Source: UBA6623 sp965226435
GTDB taxonomy: Bacteria > Acidobacteriota > Terriglobia > Bryobacterales > UBA6623
NCBI GenBank assembly: GCA_965226435.1
Contig: CBDDCY010000010.1
Span: forward strand, 1-64,000
DNA length: 64,000 bases
Direction of reading: 5' to 3'
The notes under the pieces are model-generated. The model did no database searches and had not been told where the DNA came from. It saw only the letters and a program-made list of their open reading frames with translations. Both the position numbers and the translations under genes were made by a program. Below, piece after piece: positions 54,034 to 61,982 of the stretch; within the stretch, counting starts at the first letter, position 1, and each line of letters starts with the position of its first letter.

Positions 54034-54929
54034 ACTCTCACTTCTCGGGCCTGGGCCTCCCGCACATCGTATTGCCCCGCGCGCGCTCGGCGAATCGCGA
54101 TTTCCTCGGTTGCGACCATCACGAGGTCGTCGCTCTCGGCCAAGAGCAGAGGCTTGTGGGCAAAGGAATCCTTCACGAACCCCATCGCATCGGCGGTCGC
54201 CACGAGGCAGCTGAACGAGCCGTCTAAATCATCGAGCGCCGCGCGGAGAACCTCTTCGAGCGACAACCCTTTCGAGAGACCTTCGGCAACGTAAACCCCG
54301 ATGATCTCCGAGTCGTTTTCCGTGTAGAAACGCACTCCGCTCTGCTCGTACAATCGCCGCAGCCGGTGGTAGTTCGTGATGTGGCCGTTGTGAACGATCG
54401 CCAAGTCAGGGTAGCCGTGAGCCCAAAACGGCTGCGAGTGACTCAGGTCAACCTTCGACTCGGTCGAGAGTCGCGTGTGGCCGATGCCATGAGAGCCGCG
54501 GGCTTCCCCGACCGCGAAGGTTTGATCAAGTCGGTCGGGCGACCCGACCTGCTTGACGATCTCGAGACGGCGGCCCATGCTCACGACCTCCACGTCGACG
54601 GCGACGGCCTCGATCGCTGCCGCCAGATCTTGGGGGTTCACCGCACCCTCGACGGTCATGCGGAGATACGCGCCCGTCGTGGTGACATTGTTGACCGCGG
54701 CCGGCGCGGCCACGCTGTGAACGATCTCGTCAACCCGATCGCTCGGGCGCCCGTCTTCCCCCAGCTTGATTTGCAACACGAAATCGCCTGCCGCCGGAGC
54801 GTGGAATAGCGCCACGCCCGCCGAGTCGGGTCCGCGGCAGTCAAGGGCTCGCAACATGTCGAGAATTGTCGAGCCGATTGGGGCCGACGAGTCCCCTGAT
54901 TTATCCCAATAACCGGCGATTCCGCACAT
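54021..54929 (-). CDS. mgsA: N-methylglutamate synthase subunit A (class II amidotransferase)
   Basis: An Ntn-type glutamine amidotransferase domain that releases the methylamine from gamma-glutamylmethylamide. It starts MCGIAGYWDKSG; Cys2 becomes the N-terminal nucleophile once Met is removed. Other conserved parts are GIGHTRLSTESKVDLSHSQPF, VHNGHITNYHRLRRLYEQ, FYTENDSEIIGVYVAEGL and DLDGSFSCLVATAD. 302 aa. A GAGGA ribosome binding site precedes the start. The next upstream gene is 234 bases away, so the operon promoter may lie in that gap. Confidence 0.92.
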   Translation of the reverse strand: MCGIAGYWDKSGDSSAPIGSTILDMLRALDCRGPDSAGVALFHAPAAGDFVLQIKLGEDGRPSDRVDEIVHSVAAPAAVNNVTTTGAYLRMTVEGAVNPQDLAAAIEAVAVDVEVVSMGRRLEIVKQVGSPDRLDQTFAVGEARGSHGIGHTRLSTESKVDLSHSQPFWAHGYPDLAIVHNGHITNYHRLRRLYEQSGVRFYTENDSEIIGVYVAEGLSKGLSLEEVLRAALDDLDGSFSCLVATADAMGFVKDSFAHKPLLLAESDDLVMVATEEIAIRRARAGQYDVREAQAREVRVWRN

Positions 54930-55163
54930 CCGAATTTTCCTCGGCTACGCCGGCGCGGCCGACGTGAATTCCAACAGTATACGCCGGCAGCCCGAGGCGG
55001 AAGTATGTTCGGGCGAAAATGGGGGACTGCTCGCAGACCGGTTCGGGCAGGTCTCACTCGAAAACGACCGTCTTGTTCCCATACACGAGGATTCGATCCT
55101 GGAGGTGCCGGCACTGACGGCCCTCGCACGCACTTCGCCTCGACAGTTGGTGAGAAAGGCAGG
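54930..55163. promoter_or_regulatory. Possible promoter region of the mgs-mgd-gmaS operon
   Basis: The largest gap inside the same-strand cluster (234 bases), between the TPP enzyme gene and mgsA. It has no coding potential. I cannot identify a specific promoter or riboswitch motif; the call is based on position only. Confidence 0.3.
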
Positions 55164-56816
55164 CTAAATCGTCGCGGTGATCTCCCCCAGTTTCTTGGTC
55201 AGTAACCGATTCTCGCGATAGTCGATCGGGATGACGACCAAGCTTGGACCTGGTTCCAGGAACGCTTTCTCCAACGTATCCTTCAGTTCCACGCTGCGTG
55301 CTACCCGGTGGCCGTGCCAGCCGAAGGCATGCGCCAGTTCGAGCCAATCAGGATTTCCGAAGGCCAGGTTCGTACTGCGCCCGAATTGGTTTTCCTGTTT
55401 CCAGACGATGAGCCCGTAGCCGCCGTCCTCCCAGAGCAAGACGACCAGATTGCTGTTCAATCGCCGCGCGGTCTCCATCTCTTGCACGTTCATCAGAAAG
55501 CCGCCATCGCCGGCGACGGCCAAAATTCGTCGATCGGGAAATACCAGGTTCGCCGCGATCGCGCCGGGCAGCGCGAAACCCATCGAGGCAAAACCATTCG
55601 GGATCAGGCAGGTATTCGGCTCGTGGCAATGGTAATGCCGCGCGATCCACATCTTGTGCGCGCCCACGTCGGACAACAAGATGTCCTCGGGGCCAAGCAC
55701 TTGGCGTGCGTCCCAAACCGCTTTTTGCGGCCGGATGGCGCCCTCTGTCTCGTCGTCGTTATGCTCATTGAACTCGGCCGTCATCTCCGCGCGGATCTTG
55801 CGTTGATACGAAAGATCGAACTCCGGCAACTCGTCATTATCGAGCCTCTCGTTCAGCATCCACAAGGTGTGGGCCAGATCGCCGATGAGTTCGACGTCCG
55901 GATGATAGTTCGCGTCGATCTCGGCGGGCAGGAAATCGGCGTGTATGATCGGCGTGTCTCCCTTGGGGTTCCACAGCCGCGGCTGGTACTCGACCATGTC
56001 GAAGCCCAATGTCATCACAAGATCGGCGTTATCGATCGCAAAAGACACACGATCCTTAGTTCCCAATCCGATCGTGTAAAGGCAGTACTCGGCATCGAAA
56101 TCGACACAGCCCTTGGCCATAAAAGTGCTGATCACGCCGATGCCGGTACGCCCGCAAAACCGCCGAAGCTGCTTGCTGGCACGTTTTCGGATGGCGCCGT
56201 TGCCGGCGAGGATAACCGGTCTTTTCGCCTTCTTGAGCTGCTCGAACGCACGGTCAACGATCTTGTCGTCCGGTACCGACCGACGGAAACGCTTCGGCTG
56301 CAAGGGGCGGGTAGTCGCCTGAGCCTTGGCAATGTCCTCGGGAAGCTCGATATGGACAGCGCCGGGCTTCTCGGTACGCGCCAGCCGGACCGCTTTTCGC
56401 ACAATCTCGGGAATCGTGTTGGGATGCAGTATGCTGGTGGCCCACTTCGTGACCGGCGCGAACATTGCCACGACGTCCATGATCTGGTGCGATTCTTTGT
56501 GCAACCGTTGCGACGAACCCTGCCCGGTCAGCACCAGCATGGGTGCCCGATCCATGTTGGAATCAGCGACGCCGGTGATGAGGTTCGTTGCCCCGGGGCC
56601 GAGGGTGCCCAGACAGCCGGCCGGATTACCGGTGAGACGCCCGTAAACCTCCGCCATAAAGGCCGCCCCTTGCTCATGCCGGGTGAGAATGAACCGGATC
56701 TTGTCTGACTCCGCCAGCGACAGGACGAAATCCGCATTCTCCTCCCCAGGTACGCCGAAGATGTACTCGATGCCCTCTTCTTCCAGGCATTTCACGAATA
56801 GATCCGAGGTTTTCAT
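55164..56816 (-). CDS. Acetolactate-synthase-like thiamine diphosphate enzyme
   Basis: A 550-residue ThDP-dependent enzyme. It has the catalytic Glu48 (LTRHEQGAAFMAEVYGR), LGPGATNL, MDRAPMLVLTGQ, and the ThDP-binding GDGGFLMNVQEMETA (near the C-terminal third) followed by ARRLNSNLVVLLWEDGGYGL. The sequence fits catabolic acetolactate synthases, and no small regulatory subunit gene is next to it. Substrate cannot be told from the sequence. It is on the same strand as the mgs-mgd genes. It could join pyruvate to an aldehyde, and a link to formaldehyde or to amino acid carbon flow is only a guess. Confidence 0.82.
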   Translation of the reverse strand: MKTSDLFVKCLEEEGIEYIFGVPGEENADFVLSLAESDKIRFILTRHEQGAAFMAEVYGRLTGNPAGCLGTLGPGATNLITGVADSNMDRAPMLVLTGQGSSQRLHKESHQIMDVVAMFAPVTKWATSILHPNTIPEIVRKAVRLARTEKPGAVHIELPEDIAKAQATTRPLQPKRFRRSVPDDKIVDRAFEQLKKAKRPVILAGNGAIRKRASKQLRRFCGRTGIGVISTFMAKGCVDFDAEYCLYTIGLGTKDRVSFAIDNADLVMTLGFDMVEYQPRLWNPKGDTPIIHADFLPAEIDANYHPDVELIGDLAHTLWMLNERLDNDELPEFDLSYQRKIRAEMTAEFNEHNDDETEGAIRPQKAVWDARQVLGPEDILLSDVGAHKMWIARHYHCHEPNTCLIPNGFASMGFALPGAIAANLVFPDRRILAVAGDGGFLMNVQEMETARRLNSNLVVLLWEDGGYGLIVWKQENQFGRSTNLAFGNPDWLELAHAFGWHGHRVARSVELKDTLEKAFLEPGPSLVVIPIDYRENRLLTKKLGEITATI

Positions 56817-57066
56817 CTGAATGACCGCCGTCTGTGGGTCACAAAACTTTTGGATTCAGTCTAACAAGCCCTCGGAACATGTTGTGAAGCGCGCCGTAAA
56901 CCGGGAGAATTCGTTGAGCCGGAGCCTGTGCTTGGCCAAGACTACGCAGCCGTTTTCTCTCCACTAAGCGAACGGCGAGAATTCCATTTCAACCGAGGAG
57001 GACACAGCGATTGGGTCGGTACCTTTAAGATGGAAATGCCCGTCGACACTCAATCTGGAGGTTTCC
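56817..57066. other. Intergenic region between divergent TPP enzyme and YncE-like gene
   Basis: About 250 bases that must hold promoters for both genes. No gene or RNA feature is visible. Confidence 0.4.
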
Positions 57067-57813
57067 ATGATGTTCCGCAACCAACTCTTCGCGGCCTTCG
57101 CCGCGTGTCTGGCGGTTTCCGCGATCCCGCCCAATGCGGCCGCCCAGCAAACGACACCCGACGGGGTCCTCCTCGAGAATGCGGTCAACAGGCCCGAGCG
57201 ACCTTACCGAACGGCCGGACCTTCGGACCCGCGCGATCGTGGCCCGCACGTAGCGAAGGGATTCGGGAGCGCGACCGGCGTCTTGTCTGCGTCGCTTTGC
57301 CGGGCGGTTCGGCCGGCGGGCAGTTCTCGTCCGAACTCAACGGGGTAGGCATCGTCGTCCTGGATGTCGACCGCGACTTCGAGTTCGTGAAGCGTATCCC
57401 CACGTGGGACGTGCCGGCGGGTACGAGTCCGGAGGAAGTCTCGGGGGTGGCGGCGAGCCCGGCGACCAACATGATGTATCTGGCGACCCGCGGCCGACTC
57501 GCGGCCTTCGACCTGGGCACCGACCAGAAGGCCTGGGAAAACACCTATGACGGGATGTGCTGTGAGCGCCCGGAACTCACGCCGGACGGCGGGACGCTGG
57601 TGGTCGGCTCCGACCTCAGGGACTTCTGGTATGTGATCGACGCTCGGACAGGGGTATTGAAGGGCAAAATCCAGGCGCCCAAGAGCATGTGGGCCCACAA
57701 CATGGGGCTCAGCGCCGACGGCAAGACGGTGTTCATGGCTCCGAACGGGTGACCATGACAGTGGGCGACGTGCCTTCCATGAAGGCCATCAAAACCTTTT
57801 GTTCCAGGCAATA
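57067..57813 (+). pseudogene. YncE-like beta-propeller protein, decayed
   Basis: Starts at ATG 57067 with a strong GGAGG upstream and a signal peptide (FAACLAVSAIPPNAAAQ). The frame is lost near 57250-57256 by one missing base. It continues in another frame through GIRERDRRLVCVALPGG, VGIVVLDVDRDFEFVKRIPT, ASPATNMMYLATRGRLAAFD and DLRDFWYVIDARTG, all typical of the 40-residue YncE/PQQ-repeat propeller. A second lost base near 57748 stops it (MAPNG, stop); the next frame adds VTMTVGDVPSMKAIKTF and a stop at 57811. About 250 codons remain, so it also lacks the C-terminal blades. It is not expected to give a working protein. Confidence 0.82.
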
Positions 57814-57816
57814 GTT

Positions 57817-57837
57817 CAGACAAGCTCTCAGCTTGTC
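57817..57837. repeat. Short perfect hairpin, copy 2
   Basis: AGACAAGCT-CTC-AGCTTGTCT, identical to 11730-11750. Here it follows four bases after the last stop codon of the YncE-like pseudogene. Confidence 0.65.
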
Positions 57838-57865
57838 TGCCCCGGAAGCACAAACCGAACCCTCT

Positions 57866-60444
57866 TCACTCCGACCCATCACCCTGACCGGTACCCCGCA
57901 ACAGCGTAAGTCGCTTGAGCGCCATTCCCATCAACTTGACGAACGACTTCTCGCCAATCGTCTCGTCTTGCGTCATTTGGACCGCGAACACGATTACCAC
58001 CAGGAGTACGGTTGCGATCAGGACTACTGGCAACAGCCACGGAGAAACGTAATTGGAAGTCACCGCCAAGCTTCCGAGGATGACCAAATATGCCGCCAAA
58101 ATCGGCCCAACGGTGCGCCAGCCGCTTGGTTTTTCCGGGGCTGGTGCTTGCGCGGCGACCGGCTCCCGCGCCGGGGCCACCGCGGCCCCACCCGCGCCCA
58201 CGGACTCCCCGTGGGTGGCCGGCGCTTTGATCTCCGCCTCGTCCTCCGCCTCGTCCTCCCAATCCCGGCCTCGTCGGCCTCGACGACCAACGCCCTGCTT
58301 CTCTGAACCGCGTCGGCCGGCGTCCGGTAGCTCCTCAATGCCCTCCAGCAGCCACGCCACGTCGACCAACTCTTCCCCGCCCTCGGGCAGAAACTCCTTG
58401 ACCCCTTTCCTTCCCAATTCCAAAAGGTGCTGGTAGCTCACCGGCTTGGCGCTCTGCCCCGGCACGGGAACCTTCTCTACCGCTTTGATGCCCGAAATCG
58501 TGTCGTGAATATGCTCAAATTCGGACCGAATGACCGCCAGTGCACGGTGCCGCGCGGGCTCTTGGCCCAGAATCGACACGGTGACGATTCCGGCCTCGTT
58601 GTCGGCCCTCACCCTCGCTTTACAGCCCTCGAGACCTCGATCACGACGCCGGTTCTCCACATGGCCGTCCCCACCTTCGGCAAATACAGGCTGGTCCGCA
58701 CCATGAAGCGCGAAATCACGCTCGAGGGCAGGACGTCGTAGTGAAACTCCCAGTTGAGCGCAGTCTCCTCGTCCCAAGTGAGAAGCGGTGTTTCTTTCGA
58801 CAGCAAGTCGGGAATCAAATACTCGTCGTCGCGGCCTTCGAAAGCGAAGCACAACTCAAAGCGCCGCATCATCCCGATCAAGAAGTCATGGCGATCCGGC
58901 GGATATTCCGCCGCGTCGAGAATCTCGCCCAACACCTCCCGCCGCAGCACACCCTTGCTCTGAAACACCAACGGAGAATTCAAAATCCGATAGATGCCGT
59001 CGGTCACCCAGACCGGGTTGAGGATATTCGTATCGCGCAGCCGGCGGTCGTCGCGAAATGTCAGCACCACGCCCAGGTCGTTCAAATACCCGAGCAGCAG
59101 TTCTTGATCGCCCTGGTGGTCAATTCCCTGCCCCGCGCACATGGCGACGTAGTCGCTCTCGGGAATGTAGTTGACCTTCATTTCCTCGAGCTGACGCTTG
59201 ACTTCGAACCAACGCGCCAACAACGGGTCCCGGATGTGATCGAGCCGGGCAACCTCGCGGGCGATGAGAGTCTTCAACTCCCCGATCCCGTTGCGTCCCG
59301 GCTCGCCCTTGATATCGCCGAAACAGGCCGTTTCGATGAAACCGCGAATGCGGTCGGGATACTTTCGTTGCAAGTCCGCTCGGTTGAGTTCCAGACGATG
59401 TTCATCGCCGCGGTTGACGACAACGATCACGGGCGAATCGCCGCCGAAGCTGTCGATGATCTTCAGCCAGTAATCGAGACGCCCCCGTATTTCGCCCTCG
59501 CGCGCGTTGAGCACCACAAGATAGAGGCTGCGCTTAGTCAGGAAGAACTGATGCGTGGCGTGCATGATCTCCTGCCCGCCGAAGTCCCAGATATTGAGTT
59601 GGACCGTGCCGTTGTCGGTTGCGGCTCCTTCCCCCGAAATCGGCCGTACATCCCAGCGGCGGATCTCGACGCCGTCGGTTTGTTTGCGTTTTTGGTCGGC
59701 GCGGCCGGTGAGCAGCATGTCAACCAGCGACGTCTTGCCGACAAGCCCCTCGCCCACCAGCAACATCTTGGCCTCGTTGAGCGGCCGTTTCGCTTCCTTG
59801 CCGGCGATCTGCTCGATGTACCGCAGGATGGCGGGAGCGTCATGCCACTTGTCGAGAATCTCCGGCGGGATCGGGAGTTTTTCGTTCTCAAAGAGGGCGA
59901 GTGTCTTGAGATTTCTAAGCTTCGTCAGGAAGTGTGGAACCTCGCTGAGCTGGTTGTTGGGGAGGGCGAGCGTGGTGAGTTGGGTGAGCCGGGTGAGGGA
60001 CTCGGGCAGCTCGCTGAGCTGGTTGCTGTCGAGGTAGAGTTCGGTGAGTTGGGTGAGCCAGGCGATGGACTCGGGCAGCTCGCTGAGCTGGTTGCTGTCG
60101 AGGTTGAGCGAGGTGAGTTGGGTGAGCCAGGCGATGGACTCGGGCAGCTCGCTGAGCTGGTTGCTGTCGAGGTTGAGCGAGGTGAGTTGGGTGAGACGGG
60201 TGATGGACTCGGGCAGCTCGCTGAGCTGGTTGCCGCGGAGGTCGAGCGACGTAAGTTGGGTGAGCCGAGTGAGGGACTCGGGCAGCTCGCTGAGCTGGTT
60301 GTTGAAGAGGTTGAGCGAGGTGAGTTGGGTGAGCCGGCCGATTTCCGGTGGCAGCTTTTCGAGACCCTTCCCCGATAAATCAAGCTCCGTGGCACCCTCT
60401 TTTTCAGCCTTTTCGATTAACCGCAGGCATTCGTCGTAAGTCAT
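57866..60444 (-). pseudogene. Roco protein (LRR-Roc-COR) with membrane tail, one-base frameshift
   Basis: A Ras-like GTPase of the Roco family, related to human LRRK2. From ATG 60444: residues about 20-185 are seven to eight leucine-rich repeats of 23 residues, Roc has the P-loop GEGLVGKTS (231-239), DFGGQE (287-292) and NRGD (344-347), followed by a COR domain. The frame is lost near 58625-58640, where one base is missing (after WRTGVVIEV). It continues in the next frame with LEGCKARVRADNEAG, SYQHLLELGRKGVKEFLPEGG, and ends with two membrane helices (ILAAYLVILGSLAV and LLPVVLIATVLLVVIVFAV). Restored length is 859 residues. As given, the product stops at 58609, inside COR. I see no second enzyme domain. 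Confidence 0.85.
59935..60360 (-). repeat. 69-bp tandem repeat encoding leucine-rich repeats
   Basis: Six near-identical 69-bp units encode the LRR part of the Roco protein. Two neighbouring units (about 60058-60195) differ only at the last few bases, so they arose by recent duplication or gene conversion. The plus strand across it stays open by chance. Confidence 0.85.
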
Positions 60445-60548
60445 CGCGCCGCCTCGCCGCCATTCTACGCTATGGCCCCCCTCCTGGCTAGCCCCAATGC
60501 TCTTCACGTAAGGTCCTTAACGCGGAGGATGTCAATTCGGCGGCGTGA

Positions 60549-60654
60549 GGGGGCTGTGAAAAAATCGGGGACAGTCCACTTCGCACCGGACGCGGTTACT
60601 GATTCCATGGAACTTATTCGGTCGGCGCTCGGTACAGTCCCCATTTCTTCACAG
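60549..60654 (-). mobile_element. Non-autonomous element A, copy 3
   Basis: A 106-bp copy in the opposite orientation to the other two. It is flanked by a perfect 8-bp direct repeat, CGGCGTGA (60541-60548 and 60655-60662). The right end is exactly CACAG next to the target repeat; the left begins GGGGGCTGTGAAAAAATCGG. The internal block ATAAGTTCCATGGAATCA is conserved. Confidence 0.87.
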
Positions 60655-60815
60655 CGGCGTGATGAAGCGCGGCTCGGGCCGTTGACTCCGCGGCGGTGTT
60701 GCTCCTGATTTCCGATCTCGCCGCACGGCGACAAGATTCGCTGACTGGAGAACGGGCCGTCGTTGTTTCGTCAAGAACACAAGTGGAACCAGGATGTGGG
60801 CGCGGACTATGTTCC

Positions 60816-60900
60816 CGCGCCCCGCTGGGGCTTTCCGATTGGTGTTCTCTTCCCACGGCTGAAGCCGCGGGCTACATTCCAGGGCCCCTCCGGGGCCGGG
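60816..60900. repeat. Three-hairpin intergenic repeat, copy 2
   Basis: Inverted relative to 9881-9962: GCCCC-GCT-GGGGC, then CCACGGC-TGAA-GCCGCGG, then GGCCCC-TCC-GGGGCC. Read on the minus strand it aligns with copy 1 (CCCCGGAGGGGC, GTAGCCC, GGCTTCAGCC, AAAGCCCC). Confidence 0.75.
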
Positions 60901-60972
60901 GAGCCACCACGTTGGCCACATTGATTTTCCTTCTCTCGTACGGCTACTTAAGTGAAAAGTATTGGGCTGGTG

Positions 60973-61818
60973 TCAGAAGAAGTAGGAATTGACCCGGTTG
61001 TCGACGAGAACCAGGGTGACTTCGGGAAATACGCGATCGTCTCGCGCTACCTCGATCGAGTAGTTCCAGTAGATGCCGTCGGCCTGTTCGGTGATACGGT
61101 CCGGGGCTCCCAAAGTCGCTTGCACGTCTTCGGATGAACGCCGCCAGACCAGCTCTTTGAAATCACTTTCCTCGAAGACCTTTGCCTCGCAACACAGGCC
61201 GAGGTCAATGCTGACGCCGGTCGCGGCGCCGCCGGAACGACACTCGACCACCCGTGCCGCGAGTACTCGGCGCTCGTTGCCGGATCGAGGACTCGCGGCC
61301 TTGCAGGCCTTGCGGTAGTGCATGCTTCCCAACGCGGCCTCGGCCTCGGAGCGAATCTGGTCGCAGCTTGCCGCCTCCGGGTAGTGCAAGTTGGCGGCAC
61401 GGGCGCGGGTATAGCGAATCGAGCACTCCGGTTCCCTGCCCCGCACGACGGTCTCGGGTTCGACTGCTTGCTCGACGCCTTCCCCACAACAAACCTCGAC
61501 ATCAATGAATACGCCGCGGTCGTCGGTGCTTTGGCAATCGGTGACTCGGGCCGAGACGACGCTCGGCGGCGCGGGCGCTTCAGGATCGGCGGCCCGGCAG
61601 GCCCTGCGATAGTGGCCGCTGTCGAGTCGGCCTTGGGCTTGCATGGCGGCCTCTCGGCAGTCGGCCTCGGGATAGTTGAGATCGGTGACCAGCGCGACTG
61701 CATTGGTCTGCGGACACGGCGGGGGAGGCGGCACGGGATCGAGGTCGGTCGATTCACCGCAGCCGAACAGCGCCATGAAAGGGAGCAGCGCGAACGAAGC
61801 CGGAATGGTTGTTTTCAT
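60973..61818 (-). CDS. Lipoprotein with two internal repeats and a BamE-like C-terminus
   Basis: Not a named family. The N-terminus is a lipoprotein signal (lipobox LFGC, Cys20). Two repeats of about 80 residues follow. The first is DLNYPEADCREAAMQAQGRL to VTDCQSTDDRGVFIDVEVCCGEG; the second is NLHYPEAASCDQIRSEAEAA to VVECRSGGAATGVSIDLGLCCEAK. Each has a Tyr-Pro-Glu-Ala start, HYR(R/K)AC and a final CC. The C-terminus (GAPDRITEQADGIYWNYSIE, FPEVTLVLVDNRVNSYFF) resembles the SmpA/BamE outer-membrane assembly fold. 281 residues. Probably lies in the outer membrane facing the periplasm. Confidence 0.75.
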   Translation of the reverse strand: MKTTIPASFALLPFMALFGCGESTDLDPVPPPPPCPQTNAVALVTDLNYPEADCREAAMQAQGRLDSGHYRRACRAADPEAPAPPSVVSARVTDCQSTDDRGVFIDVEVCCGEGVEQAVEPETVVRGREPECSIRYTRARAANLHYPEAASCDQIRSEAEAALGSMHYRKACKAASPRSGNERRVLAARVVECRSGGAATGVSIDLGLCCEAKVFEESDFKELVWRRSSEDVQATLGAPDRITEQADGIYWNYSIEVARDDRVFPEVTLVLVDNRVNSYFF

Positions 61819-61833
61819 TCGCGGAAGTTCCAG

Positions 61834-61893
61834 CCTGAAACTTCAGTTGGGGCGGGTTGAGGAATGGGCAGGCCTGGAGACCTGCCTCACTGG
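61834..61893 (-). repeat. Dispersed repeat with GGCAGG hairpin and conserved tail, copy 2
   Basis: CCTGAAACTTCAGTTGGGGC, GGGTTGAGGAATGGGC, then the hairpin GGCAGGCCTGGAGACCTGCC-type arm. It is the reverse complement counterpart of 11788-11850. Confidence 0.65.
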
Positions 61894-61982
61894 GAACCGG
61901 CGCCGTTGGATGTCAACGTAGAGGACCAAGTCTCTTACCTGAATGAGCCGGCGCGGCCGTTGGGCCCCCACTAACCCGTATC

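Larger units (their letters stand above)
60445..60972. other. Repeat-rich intergenic region
   Basis: About 530 bases between the Roco gene and the lipoprotein gene. It holds element A copy 3 (60549-60654) and the inverted three-hairpin repeat (60816-60900). No gene is supported. Confidence 0.6.

Noticed and set aside
58741..60378. A 545-codon plus-strand frame antisense to the Roco gene
   Set aside because: It stays open because the 69-bp repeats lack stops in that frame; its translation is a repetition of LGQLAELVAVEVE-type units without family similarity.
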